Below, piece after piece: positions 25,250-32,608 of a stretch of DNA of 64,000 nucleotides; position 1 is the first letter of the stretch; the number at the start of each line of letters is the position of its first letter. This DNA is from Microbacterium sp. zg-B96. Lineage in GTDB: Bacteria > Actinomycetota > Actinomycetes > Actinomycetales > Microbacteriaceae. A model generated the notes under the pieces. The model ran no database searches. It saw only the letters and a program-made list of their open reading frames with translations, and was not told where the DNA came from. The stretch lies in the NCBI RefSeq assembly GCF_030246865.1, contig NZ_CP126738.1:2418001-2482000 (forward strand), in the 5' to 3' direction. The position numbers were made by a program, and so were the translations under genes.

Positions 25250-26086
25250 ATGACGGAGCGCATCGAGGATTGGTGGGCGCGGCGGCAGTTCTCCCGCGGC
25301 CGCGCGGTGCCGTACGACGTCGGCACTTATCACGACGCGTGGGCGTCGTATCCGATGCTCGTGCGGCAGTACCACCCCGAGCTCAACGCCGGCATCGTGC
25401 TGTCGCAGATCCCGCCGGCCGCGGACGTGCTGCTGCTCTGGCAGTGCGAGGCCGGCCATCTGTTCGTCGCCACCCCGACGGAGCAGCGCGAGCGCCCCGA
25501 GGGCCGTCGGCGACGCTCGGCGTGGTGCCCGGATTGCACCGCCGGCGCCGTGCAGCAGCGCTTCGCCCCGGCCCGGGCGCGCTCCCCCGACGCGCCACAG
25601 CCACGTGCTCCCCGGCGCAAGCAGGTCTGCCCGAAGACTCCGGACGTCCCGGTGGGTACCGCCTTCGTCAGCACCTGTGCGCCGAAACCGGCGTCGGCCG
25701 CGGAGGAGAAGATCCGCGCCGCCCTCTTCGGCACGCTTGCCGTCACCGGCGGCATGAACGCTGTGCGCGTCTCCCGTCCCTTCTTCGAGCACCTCGAGGT
25801 GTGGCCCGACATGCTGCTGCCCGAGTTGCGCGTGGCCGTCGAGTACGACACGACCGGCAAGTTCGGTCTGGAGCACGTCGGACAGCGTGAGGAGACGGAC
25901 CGCCGCAAGGACCGACTGCTGCGCGCAGCCGGCTGGGAAGTGGTGCGCCTGCGCGCGGGCGCGCTGCCGCCGCTCGGGCCGCACGACATCACCGGGGCCA
26001 CGACGAGCCGCCGCACCGTCGAGCGACTGATCGAGGCGCTGCGTGACATCCGCGGCCCGCTCATGGTGGACGCTTATCGTGTCTGA
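25250..26086 (+). CDS. Zinc-ribbon protein with DUF559/VSR-like nuclease domain
   Basis: 278 residues from ATG 25250. The N-terminal half has an incomplete ribbon (WQCEAGHLF, then WCPDCTAGAV) of the same sort as the large protein at 9741-11480. The C-terminal half reads WPDMLLPELRVAVEYDTTGK, then RRKDRLLRAAGWEVVRLRAG, which matches the DUF559/VSR-like restriction-endonuclease fold: acidic residues in PDML and VEYD, and a Lys in RRKD. A DNA repair or defence nuclease is likely. It is divergent to dinB with about 95 bp between starts, which hints at a DNA-damage setting. Confidence 0.75.
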   Translation: MTERIEDWWARRQFSRGRAVPYDVGTYHDAWASYPMLVRQYHPELNAGIVLSQIPPAADVLLLWQCEAGHLFVATPTEQRERPEGRRRRSAWCPDCTAGAVQQRFAPARARSPDAPQPRAPRRKQVCPKTPDVPVGTAFVSTCAPKPASAAEEKIRAALFGTLAVTGGMNAVRVSRPFFEHLEVWPDMLLPELRVAVEYDTTGKFGLEHVGQREETDRRKDRLLRAAGWEVVRLRAGALPPLGPHDITGATTSRRTVERLIEALRDIRGPLMVDAYRV

Positions 26087-26157
26087 CCGGAGGGCGCCAG
26101 GCCCGGAGCGAGATCAGGGGTGTGGGTAGCCTGAAGTCGCCGAACAAAGGACTCCCC

Positions 26158-26328
26158 ATGGCATCCGCGAATGAGCACCACTCTCCCGACCACGTTCCCG
26201 ATCGGGGCGAGTCGACGATCCCCGAAATCGAGGACGACCAGACGGTCGCGCCGCGGCCGGAGGAAGAGATCGCCGACGTGCTCCGGGCCAAGCCCGACAT
26301 CGACCACGGCGACTCCGGTCGGGAGTAG
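26158..26328 (+). CDS. Small acidic hypothetical protein, 56 aa
   Basis: ATG 26158 follows AAAGGA with a 6-nt gap. The product is hydrophilic and acidic (PEIEDDQTVAPRPEEEIADV) with no cysteine or membrane helix; it is probably disordered. It lies 71 bp after the nuclease-like gene on the same strand. No family recognised. Confidence 0.55.
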   Translation: MASANEHHSPDHVPDRGESTIPEIEDDQTVAPRPEEEIADVLRAKPDIDHGDSGRE

Positions 26329-26382
26329 ATCTCGGCGACACCGGTCTTGACGCGCGAGGTCATCCTCCCCCACAGTCAGACC

Positions 26383-27033
26383 ATGCGTCGGACCCTGCCC
26401 AGCCTGCTCGGCCTTCTCGCCGTCGCCGCCGTGCTCGCCGGATGCACGAATCAACCGGCGCCGCAGCGCTCGGACACGGCGAGCTCGAACACGCCGAGTC
26501 CGGCGACCTCCCCGCCCGTGACCCCGACTCCGACGCCGACTCCGACTCCGACCCCAGCGACGGCGGAGGTCACGACGCTTCCCGACTGCGCGAACCTGCT
26601 CACGCTCGACCAGGTCAGGAACACCGCGCAGATGCCGAACGCCGAAGCCTTCGGTGACCTGGAGGAGTTTGACGGGAGCCACTTACCCGGTCCGGTTGCA
26701 CGGCAGACCTTCGCTTCGGCATCCGCCACCGTCGCCTGCAGCTACGGCGTTCCGCAGACCGACTCCGGCGCGTACGTCTCCGTGGCGCTGATCGCTCCCG
26801 GCGCGAGCGAGAGCCTGGTTGACGCGCTGAGTTCCGCTGCCGTGTACACCGCGACCACCCGCGGCGGCATCCCGGTGTTCTCGATGTCCATCGAGGACGA
26901 ACTCGGGTCGACGATCGCCTACGCCTTCGACGCGAATGTGTGGGCGATCGCCGACGGCACGGCTCTGTCACACGAGACCGCGGCGAACCTCGCCCTCGCG
27001 GCTGTCACCCGGGTCGTGGAGGGCTCCTCGTAG
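26383..27033 (+). CDS. Secreted lipoprotein of unknown function
   Basis: 216 residues from ATG 26383. A lipoprotein signal peptide is clear: MRRTLPSLLG, hydrophobic core, and lipobox VLAGC with Cys22. A Thr/Pro repeat linker (TPTP units, about residues 47-57) follows, then a compact outer domain with two cysteines (PDCANLL and VACSYG) and no recognised fold. The start lacks a good ribosome site; a TTG at 26347 is in frame but would extend the signal peptide oddly. Probably membrane-tethered on the outer face, like the DUF3558-type lipoproteins. Confidence 0.7.
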   Translation: MRRTLPSLLGLLAVAAVLAGCTNQPAPQRSDTASSNTPSPATSPPVTPTPTPTPTPTPATAEVTTLPDCANLLTLDQVRNTAQMPNAEAFGDLEEFDGSHLPGPVARQTFASASATVACSYGVPQTDSGAYVSVALIAPGASESLVDALSSAAVYTATTRGGIPVFSMSIEDELGSTIAYAFDANVWAIADGTALSHETAANLALAAVTRVVEGSS

Positions 27034-27098
27034 GAGCCTTCACCTGGGTCCGCGAGCGGTGACCCTCGCGCAGCGCGCGGCTTCTTGACCCGGCCACT

Positions 27099-27179
27099 CG
27101 CTACGATCCGGGCAAGCTCACCTACGTGCGCGGGCCCAGCGGCATCCTCGTGATGCTCGCCCAGTCGCTGCAGGCTTGA
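27099..27179 (+). pseudogene. 3' remnant of a VOC (glyoxalase/bleomycin-resistance) gene
   Basis: The frame RYDPGKLTYVRGPSGILVML ends AQSLQA and a stop, which is the typical C-terminal strand and tail of VOC-family proteins. An in-frame TGA at 27060 blocks it upstream and no start codon with a ribosome site is present, so only about 27-38 codons remain. It sits between the lipoprotein gene and helR and marks an old deletion or rearrangement here. Confidence 0.6.
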
Positions 27180-27185
27180 GCCCGG

Positions 27186-29324
27186 TCACCCCTCCAGCAC
27201 GACGAGCTCCCGCGTCGCCCGGGTCATCGCGACATAGTGGTCGACGACCCCCTCGATCCCCTCGCCGAAACGGTACGGATCGACCAGCACCACCAGGTCG
27301 AACTCCAGCCCCTTCGACAACTCCGGCGTCAGCGACTGCACCCGCGCCGTGGATTCGAACGTAGGGTCGCCGATCACGCACGCCGTGCCCTCCTCGTTCG
27401 CCGCCAGCCACGACGCCACGATCGACCCAAGCTCCGAGCGCGTGCCCCGCCGCACCGGCACCCCGCCGGTACGCACCGACGTCGGCACGTTCGCGTTCGG
27501 CACGGCCGCGCGGATCACCTGCTCGGCCTCGGCCATGATCTCGGCGGGCGTGCGGTAGTTGATCGTCAGTTCCGACACCGTGATGTTCTTCAGCCCGGCC
27601 CGCGTCAGCCGCTCCGGCCACGACTGCGTGAACCCGTGCCGCGCCTGCGCGCGGTCGCCCACCACGGTGAAGCTGCGGGAGGGGCAGCGGCTGAGGAGCA
27701 TCCGCCATTCGGCATCCGTCAGCTCCTGCGCCTCGTCGACGATCACGTGCGCGAACGGCCCGGCGAGCAGGTCGGGCGACGTGCGCGGCAGCGCGTCGTG
27801 ATCGTCCAGGCTGTTCTGCACGTCCTCGCCGTGCAGGATCGACATCAGCCCGAGGTCGTCGTCGGACGACTGCATCAGGTAGTCGGCGATGTCGGCGCGG
27901 TACTCGCGCTCGGCGGCGATCGCGGCCTCGCGCCGGCGGCGCACGTGGCTGGCGCCGGGGTCGCCGATCCGTCGCTGGGCGGCGTCGAGAAAGGGCAGAT
28001 CGGATGCCGTCCACGCGCGGCCGTCGTCGCGCTGCAGCAGCGTCAACTCGGTGTCGCTCAGCCAGGGCGCGCACCGGCGCAGGAATTCGGCGTCGGTCCA
28101 CAGCGTCGCGACCAGCCCGCGCGGATCGAGCACCGGCCACACCCGGTGAAACGCCCGGGCGAGCGCATCGTTCTGCGCCAGCACCTGCCGCGTGTGCGCA
28201 GCGGGGATGTCGAACTTGGCGGTCAGGATGCCGAGCAGCGCATCCCAGACCTCGTCACGAGCGTCGTTGTGCGGCTGGCCGGGCTCGGCATCCATCGCAT
28301 CCGCCCACTCGTCGGGGGTGAGCCGCACGTCGTCCCAGTCGGTCTCCACGACGATGGCGGTCAGCGGCGGCTGTTCGTACAGCCGGACGGCGTTGTCGAT
28401 CGCGTCGACGAGGCGGCCGTCGGCCTTGATGCTCGCGACGCGGGCATCGGCCTCCGGCAGTGCGGTCGCGCCCTCGGCGACGAGGTCGCGCAGGGTGCAC
28501 AACTGCACGCGGTCCTCGCCGAGGCTCGGCAGCACATCCTCGACGTAGGCCAAGTACGGCTGGTGGGGTCCGACGACCAGCACGCCGCCGCCGCTGCCGC
28601 GGGTGATGCGGGAGTCGGCATAGAGCAGGTAGGCGGCGCGGTGCAGCGCGACGACGGTCTTGCCGGTGCCCGGTCCGCCGTCGACGACGAGCGCACCGCG
28701 GGATCCCGCGCGGATGATGGCATCCTGATCGGCCCGGATGGTGGCCAGCACGTCCCGCATCCGCGACGTGCGGGCGCCGCCGAGACCGGCGAGGAACGCG
28801 GACTGCTCGTCGACCGCGGCGGTGGCCTCCACGCCGTCGGCGGTGAACACCTCGTCCCAGTAGTCGATCACCCGACCGCCGGCCCAGCGGTAGCGGCGGC
28901 GGCTGACGAGGCCCATCGGGTCAGCGTGCGTCGCGGCGAAGAACGGCTCGGCCGCGGGCGTGCGCCAGTCGACGAGCAGCGGGTGGCCGTCCTCCCCGGT
29001 GAGACCCATTCGCCCGATGTAGAGCGGGGCGGAGCCATCGGATGCCACGAGGCGGCCGAGGCACATGTCCAGACCGAAGCGGCGCAGCGTGGTCAACTGC
29101 GAGTTGATGCGGTGGATCTCGAGGTCGCGCTCGAGTGCCGCCTGACCCTTGCCGCCGGGGGCGTTGAGCATGGCGTCGAGGCGCGCGGTCGCGCGCGCCA
29201 GCGAGAGTTGCAGCGTCTCGGCGACGCGGGTGAAGTGCTCTTCATCGGCGGCGATGAGGGCGGCATCCGCCTTCATCGCGAGTCGTTCGGGGAGGTGGAA
29301 GGCGTTGACGGTGGCTGGACTCAC
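27186..29324 (-). CDS. helR: HelR, RNA polymerase recycling ATPase (HelD/UvrD-like), rifamycin tolerance
   Basis: 712 residues from GTG 29324, with GGAG 6 nt upstream. Superfamily-1 helicase fold: Walker A GGPGTGKT at residues 216-223, VIVDEAQEL (motif II), and late motifs VVGDRAQARHGF and YRTPAEI, ending VAMTRATRELVV. The N-terminal arm (ALIAADEEHFTRVAETLQLS, LYIGRMGL, LLVDWRTPAAEPFF) is that of HelD/HelR proteins, which displace RNA polymerase from DNA and, in the HelR group, release rifamycin-bound polymerase. The call is strengthened by a near-consensus RAE element upstream at 29392-29410, so rifamycin-inducible expression is expected. Confidence 0.92.
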   Translation of the reverse strand: MSPATVNAFHLPERLAMKADAALIAADEEHFTRVAETLQLSLARATARLDAMLNAPGGKGQAALERDLEIHRINSQLTTLRRFGLDMCLGRLVASDGSAPLYIGRMGLTGEDGHPLLVDWRTPAAEPFFAATHADPMGLVSRRRYRWAGGRVIDYWDEVFTADGVEATAAVDEQSAFLAGLGGARTSRMRDVLATIRADQDAIIRAGSRGALVVDGGPGTGKTVVALHRAAYLLYADSRITRGSGGGVLVVGPHQPYLAYVEDVLPSLGEDRVQLCTLRDLVAEGATALPEADARVASIKADGRLVDAIDNAVRLYEQPPLTAIVVETDWDDVRLTPDEWADAMDAEPGQPHNDARDEVWDALLGILTAKFDIPAAHTRQVLAQNDALARAFHRVWPVLDPRGLVATLWTDAEFLRRCAPWLSDTELTLLQRDDGRAWTASDLPFLDAAQRRIGDPGASHVRRRREAAIAAEREYRADIADYLMQSSDDDLGLMSILHGEDVQNSLDDHDALPRTSPDLLAGPFAHVIVDEAQELTDAEWRMLLSRCPSRSFTVVGDRAQARHGFTQSWPERLTRAGLKNITVSELTINYRTPAEIMAEAEQVIRAAVPNANVPTSVRTGGVPVRRGTRSELGSIVASWLAANEEGTACVIGDPTFESTARVQSLTPELSKGLEFDLVVLVDPYRFGEGIEGVVDHYVAMTRATRELVVLEG

Positions 29325-29391
29325 GGGCGGCTCCGTTTCGACCGCGGCGCCTGGCTTCACGCGCGCGATCGCCCAGTATGCACCGCAACGG

Positions 29392-29410
29392 GGACCTTGC
29401 CGCAAGCCCC
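29392..29410 (-). promoter_or_regulatory. Rifamycin-associated element (RAE) before helR
   Basis: Read on the minus strand the site is GGGGCTTGCGGCAAGGTCC, an imperfect 19-bp inverted repeat (CTTGC/GCAAG core) matching the RAE consensus known upstream of rifamycin-inducible genes in actinobacteria. A candidate -10 (CATACT) lies about 19 bp downstream of the TTGCGG within the RAE, so the element overlaps the -35 region. The helR GTG is about 70 nt further on. Confidence 0.85.
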
Positions 29411-29446
29411 GGTCCGGGCGATAAACTGGAGCCGCGGACAGGGGCG

Positions 29447-30793
29447 TCAGCCGAGTTCGTCGGGGTGCGTGAGCTTCCACCAGTGATCCGGCGGTGTGAT
29501 GCTCCCCTCGATCTCCACCGGAACGGTCACCGTGTTCGGGCCGCATGTCCACGTGACGCTGCCGACCAGCTCGCCGTCTTGCCACGTCGTGGGTGTCGTG
29601 GTGTCCATCGTCACGGTGATGGGTGTGTCCGACCAGCTGAATACCGAGGCGTCTTCGCTGAGGACCATCTGCGCGGTGCTCCCCCACGGGGTCGTGTAGG
29701 AGCCGACCTGCTGGCCCTCGTCCGCCAGCGGCACCTGGGTAAAGCCGCCGGCGATACCGTCGAGAAGGCTGGTCACACTGTGGTTGACCGCCTCGCGTGA
29801 GGAGCCGCCGAGCACGACACCGACGATCTCCAGCGGCTGGGCCGCGCCGACGTCGAGGGTCGCGGTGTAGAGCAGGTTCGAGCCGCCGGGGTCGAGCGTG
29901 CCGGTCTTGAGCCCGGTGATCCCGTGGCTGCCGAGCAGCCCGTTGGTGTTGGACATGGGGCCGGGGCCCGGCAGGGTCAGGCCGCGGGTGGACACGATCT
30001 GGGCGATCGTGGGGTTCGCGGCGGCGAGCCTGCCGAGCGCGATGAGGTCGGTGGGGGTGCTGGTGTTGCGCGGGTTGATGCCGGTGGGCTCGACGATCGT
30101 GGTGCTGGTCAGCCCGTTGGCGTCGAGCCAGCGCCGGGCCGCGCCGACGAAGCCGTTCTGCGACCCGAACGCCCAGCCGGCGACGGCTTCGGCGTAGTTG
30201 CTCGCCGACGGGATGAGCATCGTCGCGAGTGCGTCGCGCAGCGACATCGAGCTGCCCCGCGGCATCGCCGCGATGGTGGCGCCCATCAGGTAGTACTTGT
30301 CATACAGCGCGTAGTCGGCGCTGTCGAACCAGAGCGTGGGGCCGGGATCCGTGGCATCCGCCAACGGCACCGCGTCGAGCACGACCAGGGCGGTGATCAG
30401 CTTGCTGATGCTCGCGATCGGGCGGGGCTCGTCGGTTCCGCTGGTGGCCCACACGGTGCTGGCCGTCGCGCCGAGGTACTCGTCGGCGCCCGAGATCGCG
30501 ATCGCCGAGGCACCCTCGGGCGGCAGCGGAATGCTGGCGGCGGCCGGGATGGGAACGGTGGGTGCCTGCGACGTGGCGACCGGGTCGCTCAGCGGCGCGG
30601 TCAGCGCCCAGCCGACGTAGCCTCCGCCGGAGGCCAGGATCACCGTGAGGACGACCGTGGTGATGATCAGGCCGCGGCGACGGTTTTTGCGCCGGACATC
30701 GGGGTCGATTTGGTTATCGAAGGTTGCCTGGTCGTCAAGGAGCAGTGCTGTGAAGTCTTCGAGCGCATCGTCGGGCCGGTGCTGCGTCGTCAT
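29447..30793 (-). CDS. D-alanyl-D-alanine carboxypeptidase (low-mass PBP, S11 type)
   Basis: 448 residues. It has a 40-residue cytoplasmic tail, one membrane helix (IITTVVLTVILASGGGYVGW) and an outer catalytic domain with S128-I-S-K131 (SxxK), a SASN segment near 196-199 in the SxN position and GLKTGT (KTG). The C-terminal domain is beta-rich. It trims the terminal D-Ala of peptidoglycan pentapeptide outside the membrane. The long N-terminal tail before the helix is typical of Microbacteriaceae members. It ends about 120 bp upstream of the helR start, on the same strand, with the RAE between. Confidence 0.88.
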   Translation of the reverse strand: MTTQHRPDDALEDFTALLLDDQATFDNQIDPDVRRKNRRRGLIITTVVLTVILASGGGYVGWALTAPLSDPVATSQAPTVPIPAAASIPLPPEGASAIAISGADEYLGATASTVWATSGTDEPRPIASISKLITALVVLDAVPLADATDPGPTLWFDSADYALYDKYYLMGATIAAMPRGSSMSLRDALATMLIPSASNYAEAVAGWAFGSQNGFVGAARRWLDANGLTSTTIVEPTGINPRNTSTPTDLIALGRLAAANPTIAQIVSTRGLTLPGPGPMSNTNGLLGSHGITGLKTGTLDPGGSNLLYTATLDVGAAQPLEIVGVVLGGSSREAVNHSVTSLLDGIAGGFTQVPLADEGQQVGSYTTPWGSTAQMVLSEDASVFSWSDTPITVTMDTTTPTTWQDGELVGSVTWTCGPNTVTVPVEIEGSITPPDHWWKLTHPDELG

Positions 30794-30890
30794 CGTGCGG
30801 GACCCCCATCCAATTTCTGTCTACCACGCATATGCGCGGGAGCGCATCTACGGGTTTTCGGGGTGTGCGGGGGCGCGGATTTGCCGGGGT

Positions 30891-30963
30891 GAGGAGATCT
30901 GCCCGGGCGCGGGCCGTGGCGCGGCATCCGCCCTCAGCTCGGCCGATCCCCGCTCCTCGGCAA
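30891..30963. repeat. 73-bp direct repeat, copy A
   Basis: Begins GAGGAGATCTGCCCGGGCGC and ends in CTCGGCAA. It is about 85-90 percent identical to copies B (31777-31850) and C (31884-31956), all in the same orientation. The sequence just after it (GGCGCGGCTCAGGC) also matches the flank of copy C, which is the end of the nicotinamidase gene. Confidence 0.85.
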
Positions 30964-30980
30964 TTCCGGGGGGGCGCGGC

Positions 30981-31042
30981 TCAGGCAGCGGACTCGGCCA
31001 GGTCCGCGCCCGCCGTGCCCAAGCCGCCCTGCGCCACGAGCT
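30981..31042 (-). pseudogene. Duplicated fragment of the nicotinamidase 3' end
   Basis: Read on the minus strand this stretch encodes AGADLAESAA followed by a stop, against AGAELAESGA plus stop at the end of the intact nicotinamidase (31978 onward). It follows repeat copy A exactly as the real gene follows copy C, so repeat and gene end were duplicated together. Identity is lost about 12-20 codons in. Confidence 0.5.
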
Positions 31043-31058
31043 CTTCTTTGGGGTGACG

Positions 31059-31667
31059 TCAGCGCGCCCAGAACTCCAGCTCCGAGAGCGCGAGGTCGCG
31101 CTCCCCGGAGACCGGCTCGTATGGCAGATGGACGGACACGAGCGTGAACTCGATGAAGTCGGTGCGGCCTGGCACGATCGCGATGGACTGCCGAACCCGA
31201 AGCTCATCCGGTGATTTCTCGCGGAGCGACCTGCGTTCCACACCATGTTCGGTCGCCGCCTCGACCGTGGCCAGCGTGGCGTTCCGCGCGAAAAGCGCCT
31301 CGCTCCTCGCCCATCCGTTGGCCAGGCAGACCAATGCCAGATCGGTGTCGGTAGGCAGCTCAACCCGCAGGGTCACGCCCTCCCCGTGGTCCGCCATCCC
31401 CTCAATCCACGCGGAATTGAGATCCCCATCAATGAGATTGCTCGCCTCATAGCCCGGTTCGGTATAAGTGCTGGAGGCTTCCACAGGCACAGGCACAACT
31501 CGCTGTAACTCCCCGGGGTCGTCGCACATGGGCTCCGGGCGCGGCGCAATGAACGCGGCGGCGACGGCCACCACTCCCGCACCGACGAGTGCCGTGACGA
31601 TACCGTCCAGGTGACCGAGCACCCAGGACCGGAGCCTTCGCCCCCGCGAAACCTCTTCTTCAGCCAC
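31059..31667 (-). CDS. Single-pass membrane protein with NADase-type glycan-binding (discoidin-like) domain
   Basis: 202 residues from GTG 31667 with GGAGGG 4 nt upstream; longer frames run through the repeats and are rejected. Topology: short basic N-terminus, one membrane helix (VTALVGAGVVAVAAAFIA), then an outside domain starting near residue 60. That domain (SSTYTEPGYEASNLIDGDLN, then SAWIEGMADHGEGVTLRVEL, then LANGWARSEALFARN) follows the order of the F5/8-type-C-like domain annotated as NADase-type glycan-binding. The catalytic NADase part of such proteins is absent. It probably binds sugars at the cell surface. It is embedded between repeat copies. Confidence 0.7.
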   Translation of the reverse strand: MAEEEVSRGRRLRSWVLGHLDGIVTALVGAGVVAVAAAFIAPRPEPMCDDPGELQRVVPVPVEASSTYTEPGYEASNLIDGDLNSAWIEGMADHGEGVTLRVELPTDTDLALVCLANGWARSEALFARNATLATVEAATEHGVERRSLREKSPDELRVRQSIAIVPGRTDFIEFTLVSVHLPYEPVSGERDLALSELEFWAR

Positions 31668-31776
31668 GATGCCCTCCACGGACTCGCCCCCACACGGCTT
31701 GGAGTTGGGCGCGAGAATACACCTTCCGACGTCCGTCCCGTAGGTTGCGATTTCGAGGACCGCGCGCTGCCGAGGC

Positions 31777-31850
31777 GAGGAGATCTGCCCGGGCGCGGGC
31801 CGCAGCGCGGCATCCGCCCTCACTTCGGCCGATCCCCGCATTTCGGCGAA
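31777..31850. repeat. 73-bp direct repeat, copy B
   Basis: Same start GAGGAGATCTGCCCGGGCGC, ends CTTCGGCC-GATCCCCGCA-TTTCGGCGAA. It is followed by GGGCGCGGCTCC, a degenerate version of the flank found after copies A and C. Lies 34 bp before copy C. Confidence 0.85.
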
Positions 31851-31883
31851 TCGGGCGCGGCTCCGGCCTCGGGTTACCGGGGA

Positions 31884-31956
31884 GAGGAGATCCGCCCGGG
31901 CGCGGGCCGCGGCGCGGCATCCACCCTCAGCTCGGCCGATCTCCGCAGCTCGGCAA
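31884..31956. repeat. 73-bp direct repeat, copy C
   Basis: Starts GAGGAGATCCGCCCGGGCGC and ends CTCGGCAA; adjacent to the stop of the intact nicotinamidase gene, so this is likely the original location from which copies A and B derive. Confidence 0.85.
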
Positions 31957-31977
31957 CACCGCGCCGGCAGGCGCGGC

Positions 31978-32559
31978 TCAGGCGCCGGACTCGGCCAGCT
32001 CGGCGCCGGCGTGGGCGAGCTCGGCCAGCGCGGCATCGCTCGACTCCGGTGCGACGCCGGCGACCAGGTCGGTCAGCACGCGCACCCGGATGCCGTGAGC
32101 GATGGCATCCAGCGCCGACGCCCGCACGCAATAATCCGTCGCCAGTCCGACGACATCGACCTCCAGGATGCCGCGAGCGGTCAACAGCTCCGCGACGGAC
32201 TCGCCCTCTTCGGTGCTGCCCTCGAACAGCGAATAAGCGGGAACGCCCTGCCCCTTCTTCACGTGGTGGGTGACGGCGTCGGTGACCAGGCCGGGGTCGT
32301 ATTCGGCGCCCTCGGTGCCGGCGACGCAGTGCGGCGGCCAGGTGTCCACGAAGTCGGGCTCGCCGCGGGCGAAGTGCCCGCCGTTGTCGCCGTCGGCATC
32401 GTGCCAGTCGCGGGAGGCGATGACCAGGTCGTAGCCGTCGGGGTTGGCGGCGAGGTGCCGGGTGATCGCCTCGGCGACCGCGTCACCGCCCTGCACGGCC
32501 AGCGCGCCGCCCTCGGTGAAGTCGTTCTGCACGTCGACGATGAACAGTGCCTTACTCAT
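31978..32559 (-). CDS. pncA: Nicotinamidase / pyrazinamidase
   Basis: 193 residues. Cysteine hydrolase of the isochorismatase family converting nicotinamide to nicotinate in NAD salvage. Triad D9 (VDVQNDF), K102 and C144 (ATDYCV) are all present, and metal-site residues D51, H53 and H62 occur in the expected segment (SRDWHDADGDNGGHF). The 3' end abuts repeat copy C, and a duplicate of its last codons occurs at 30981. It is a single gene; the MMPL exporter gene ends about 50 bp upstream on the same strand. Confidence 0.95.
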   Translation of the reverse strand: MSKALFIVDVQNDFTEGGALAVQGGDAVAEAITRHLAANPDGYDLVIASRDWHDADGDNGGHFARGEPDFVDTWPPHCVAGTEGAEYDPGLVTDAVTHHVKKGQGVPAYSLFEGSTEEGESVAELLTARGILEVDVVGLATDYCVRASALDAIAHGIRVRVLTDLVAGVAPESSDAALAELAHAGAELAESGA

Positions 32560-32608
32560 GCTCGCTAGGGTACGCCGTCGCGCGCGTGCACAACGTCGCT
32601 AATCCGGG

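Noticed and set aside
27237..29486. Plus-strand frame of 749 codons
   Set aside because: Antisense shadow of helR caused by high GC; no domain, and it would cross the RAE.
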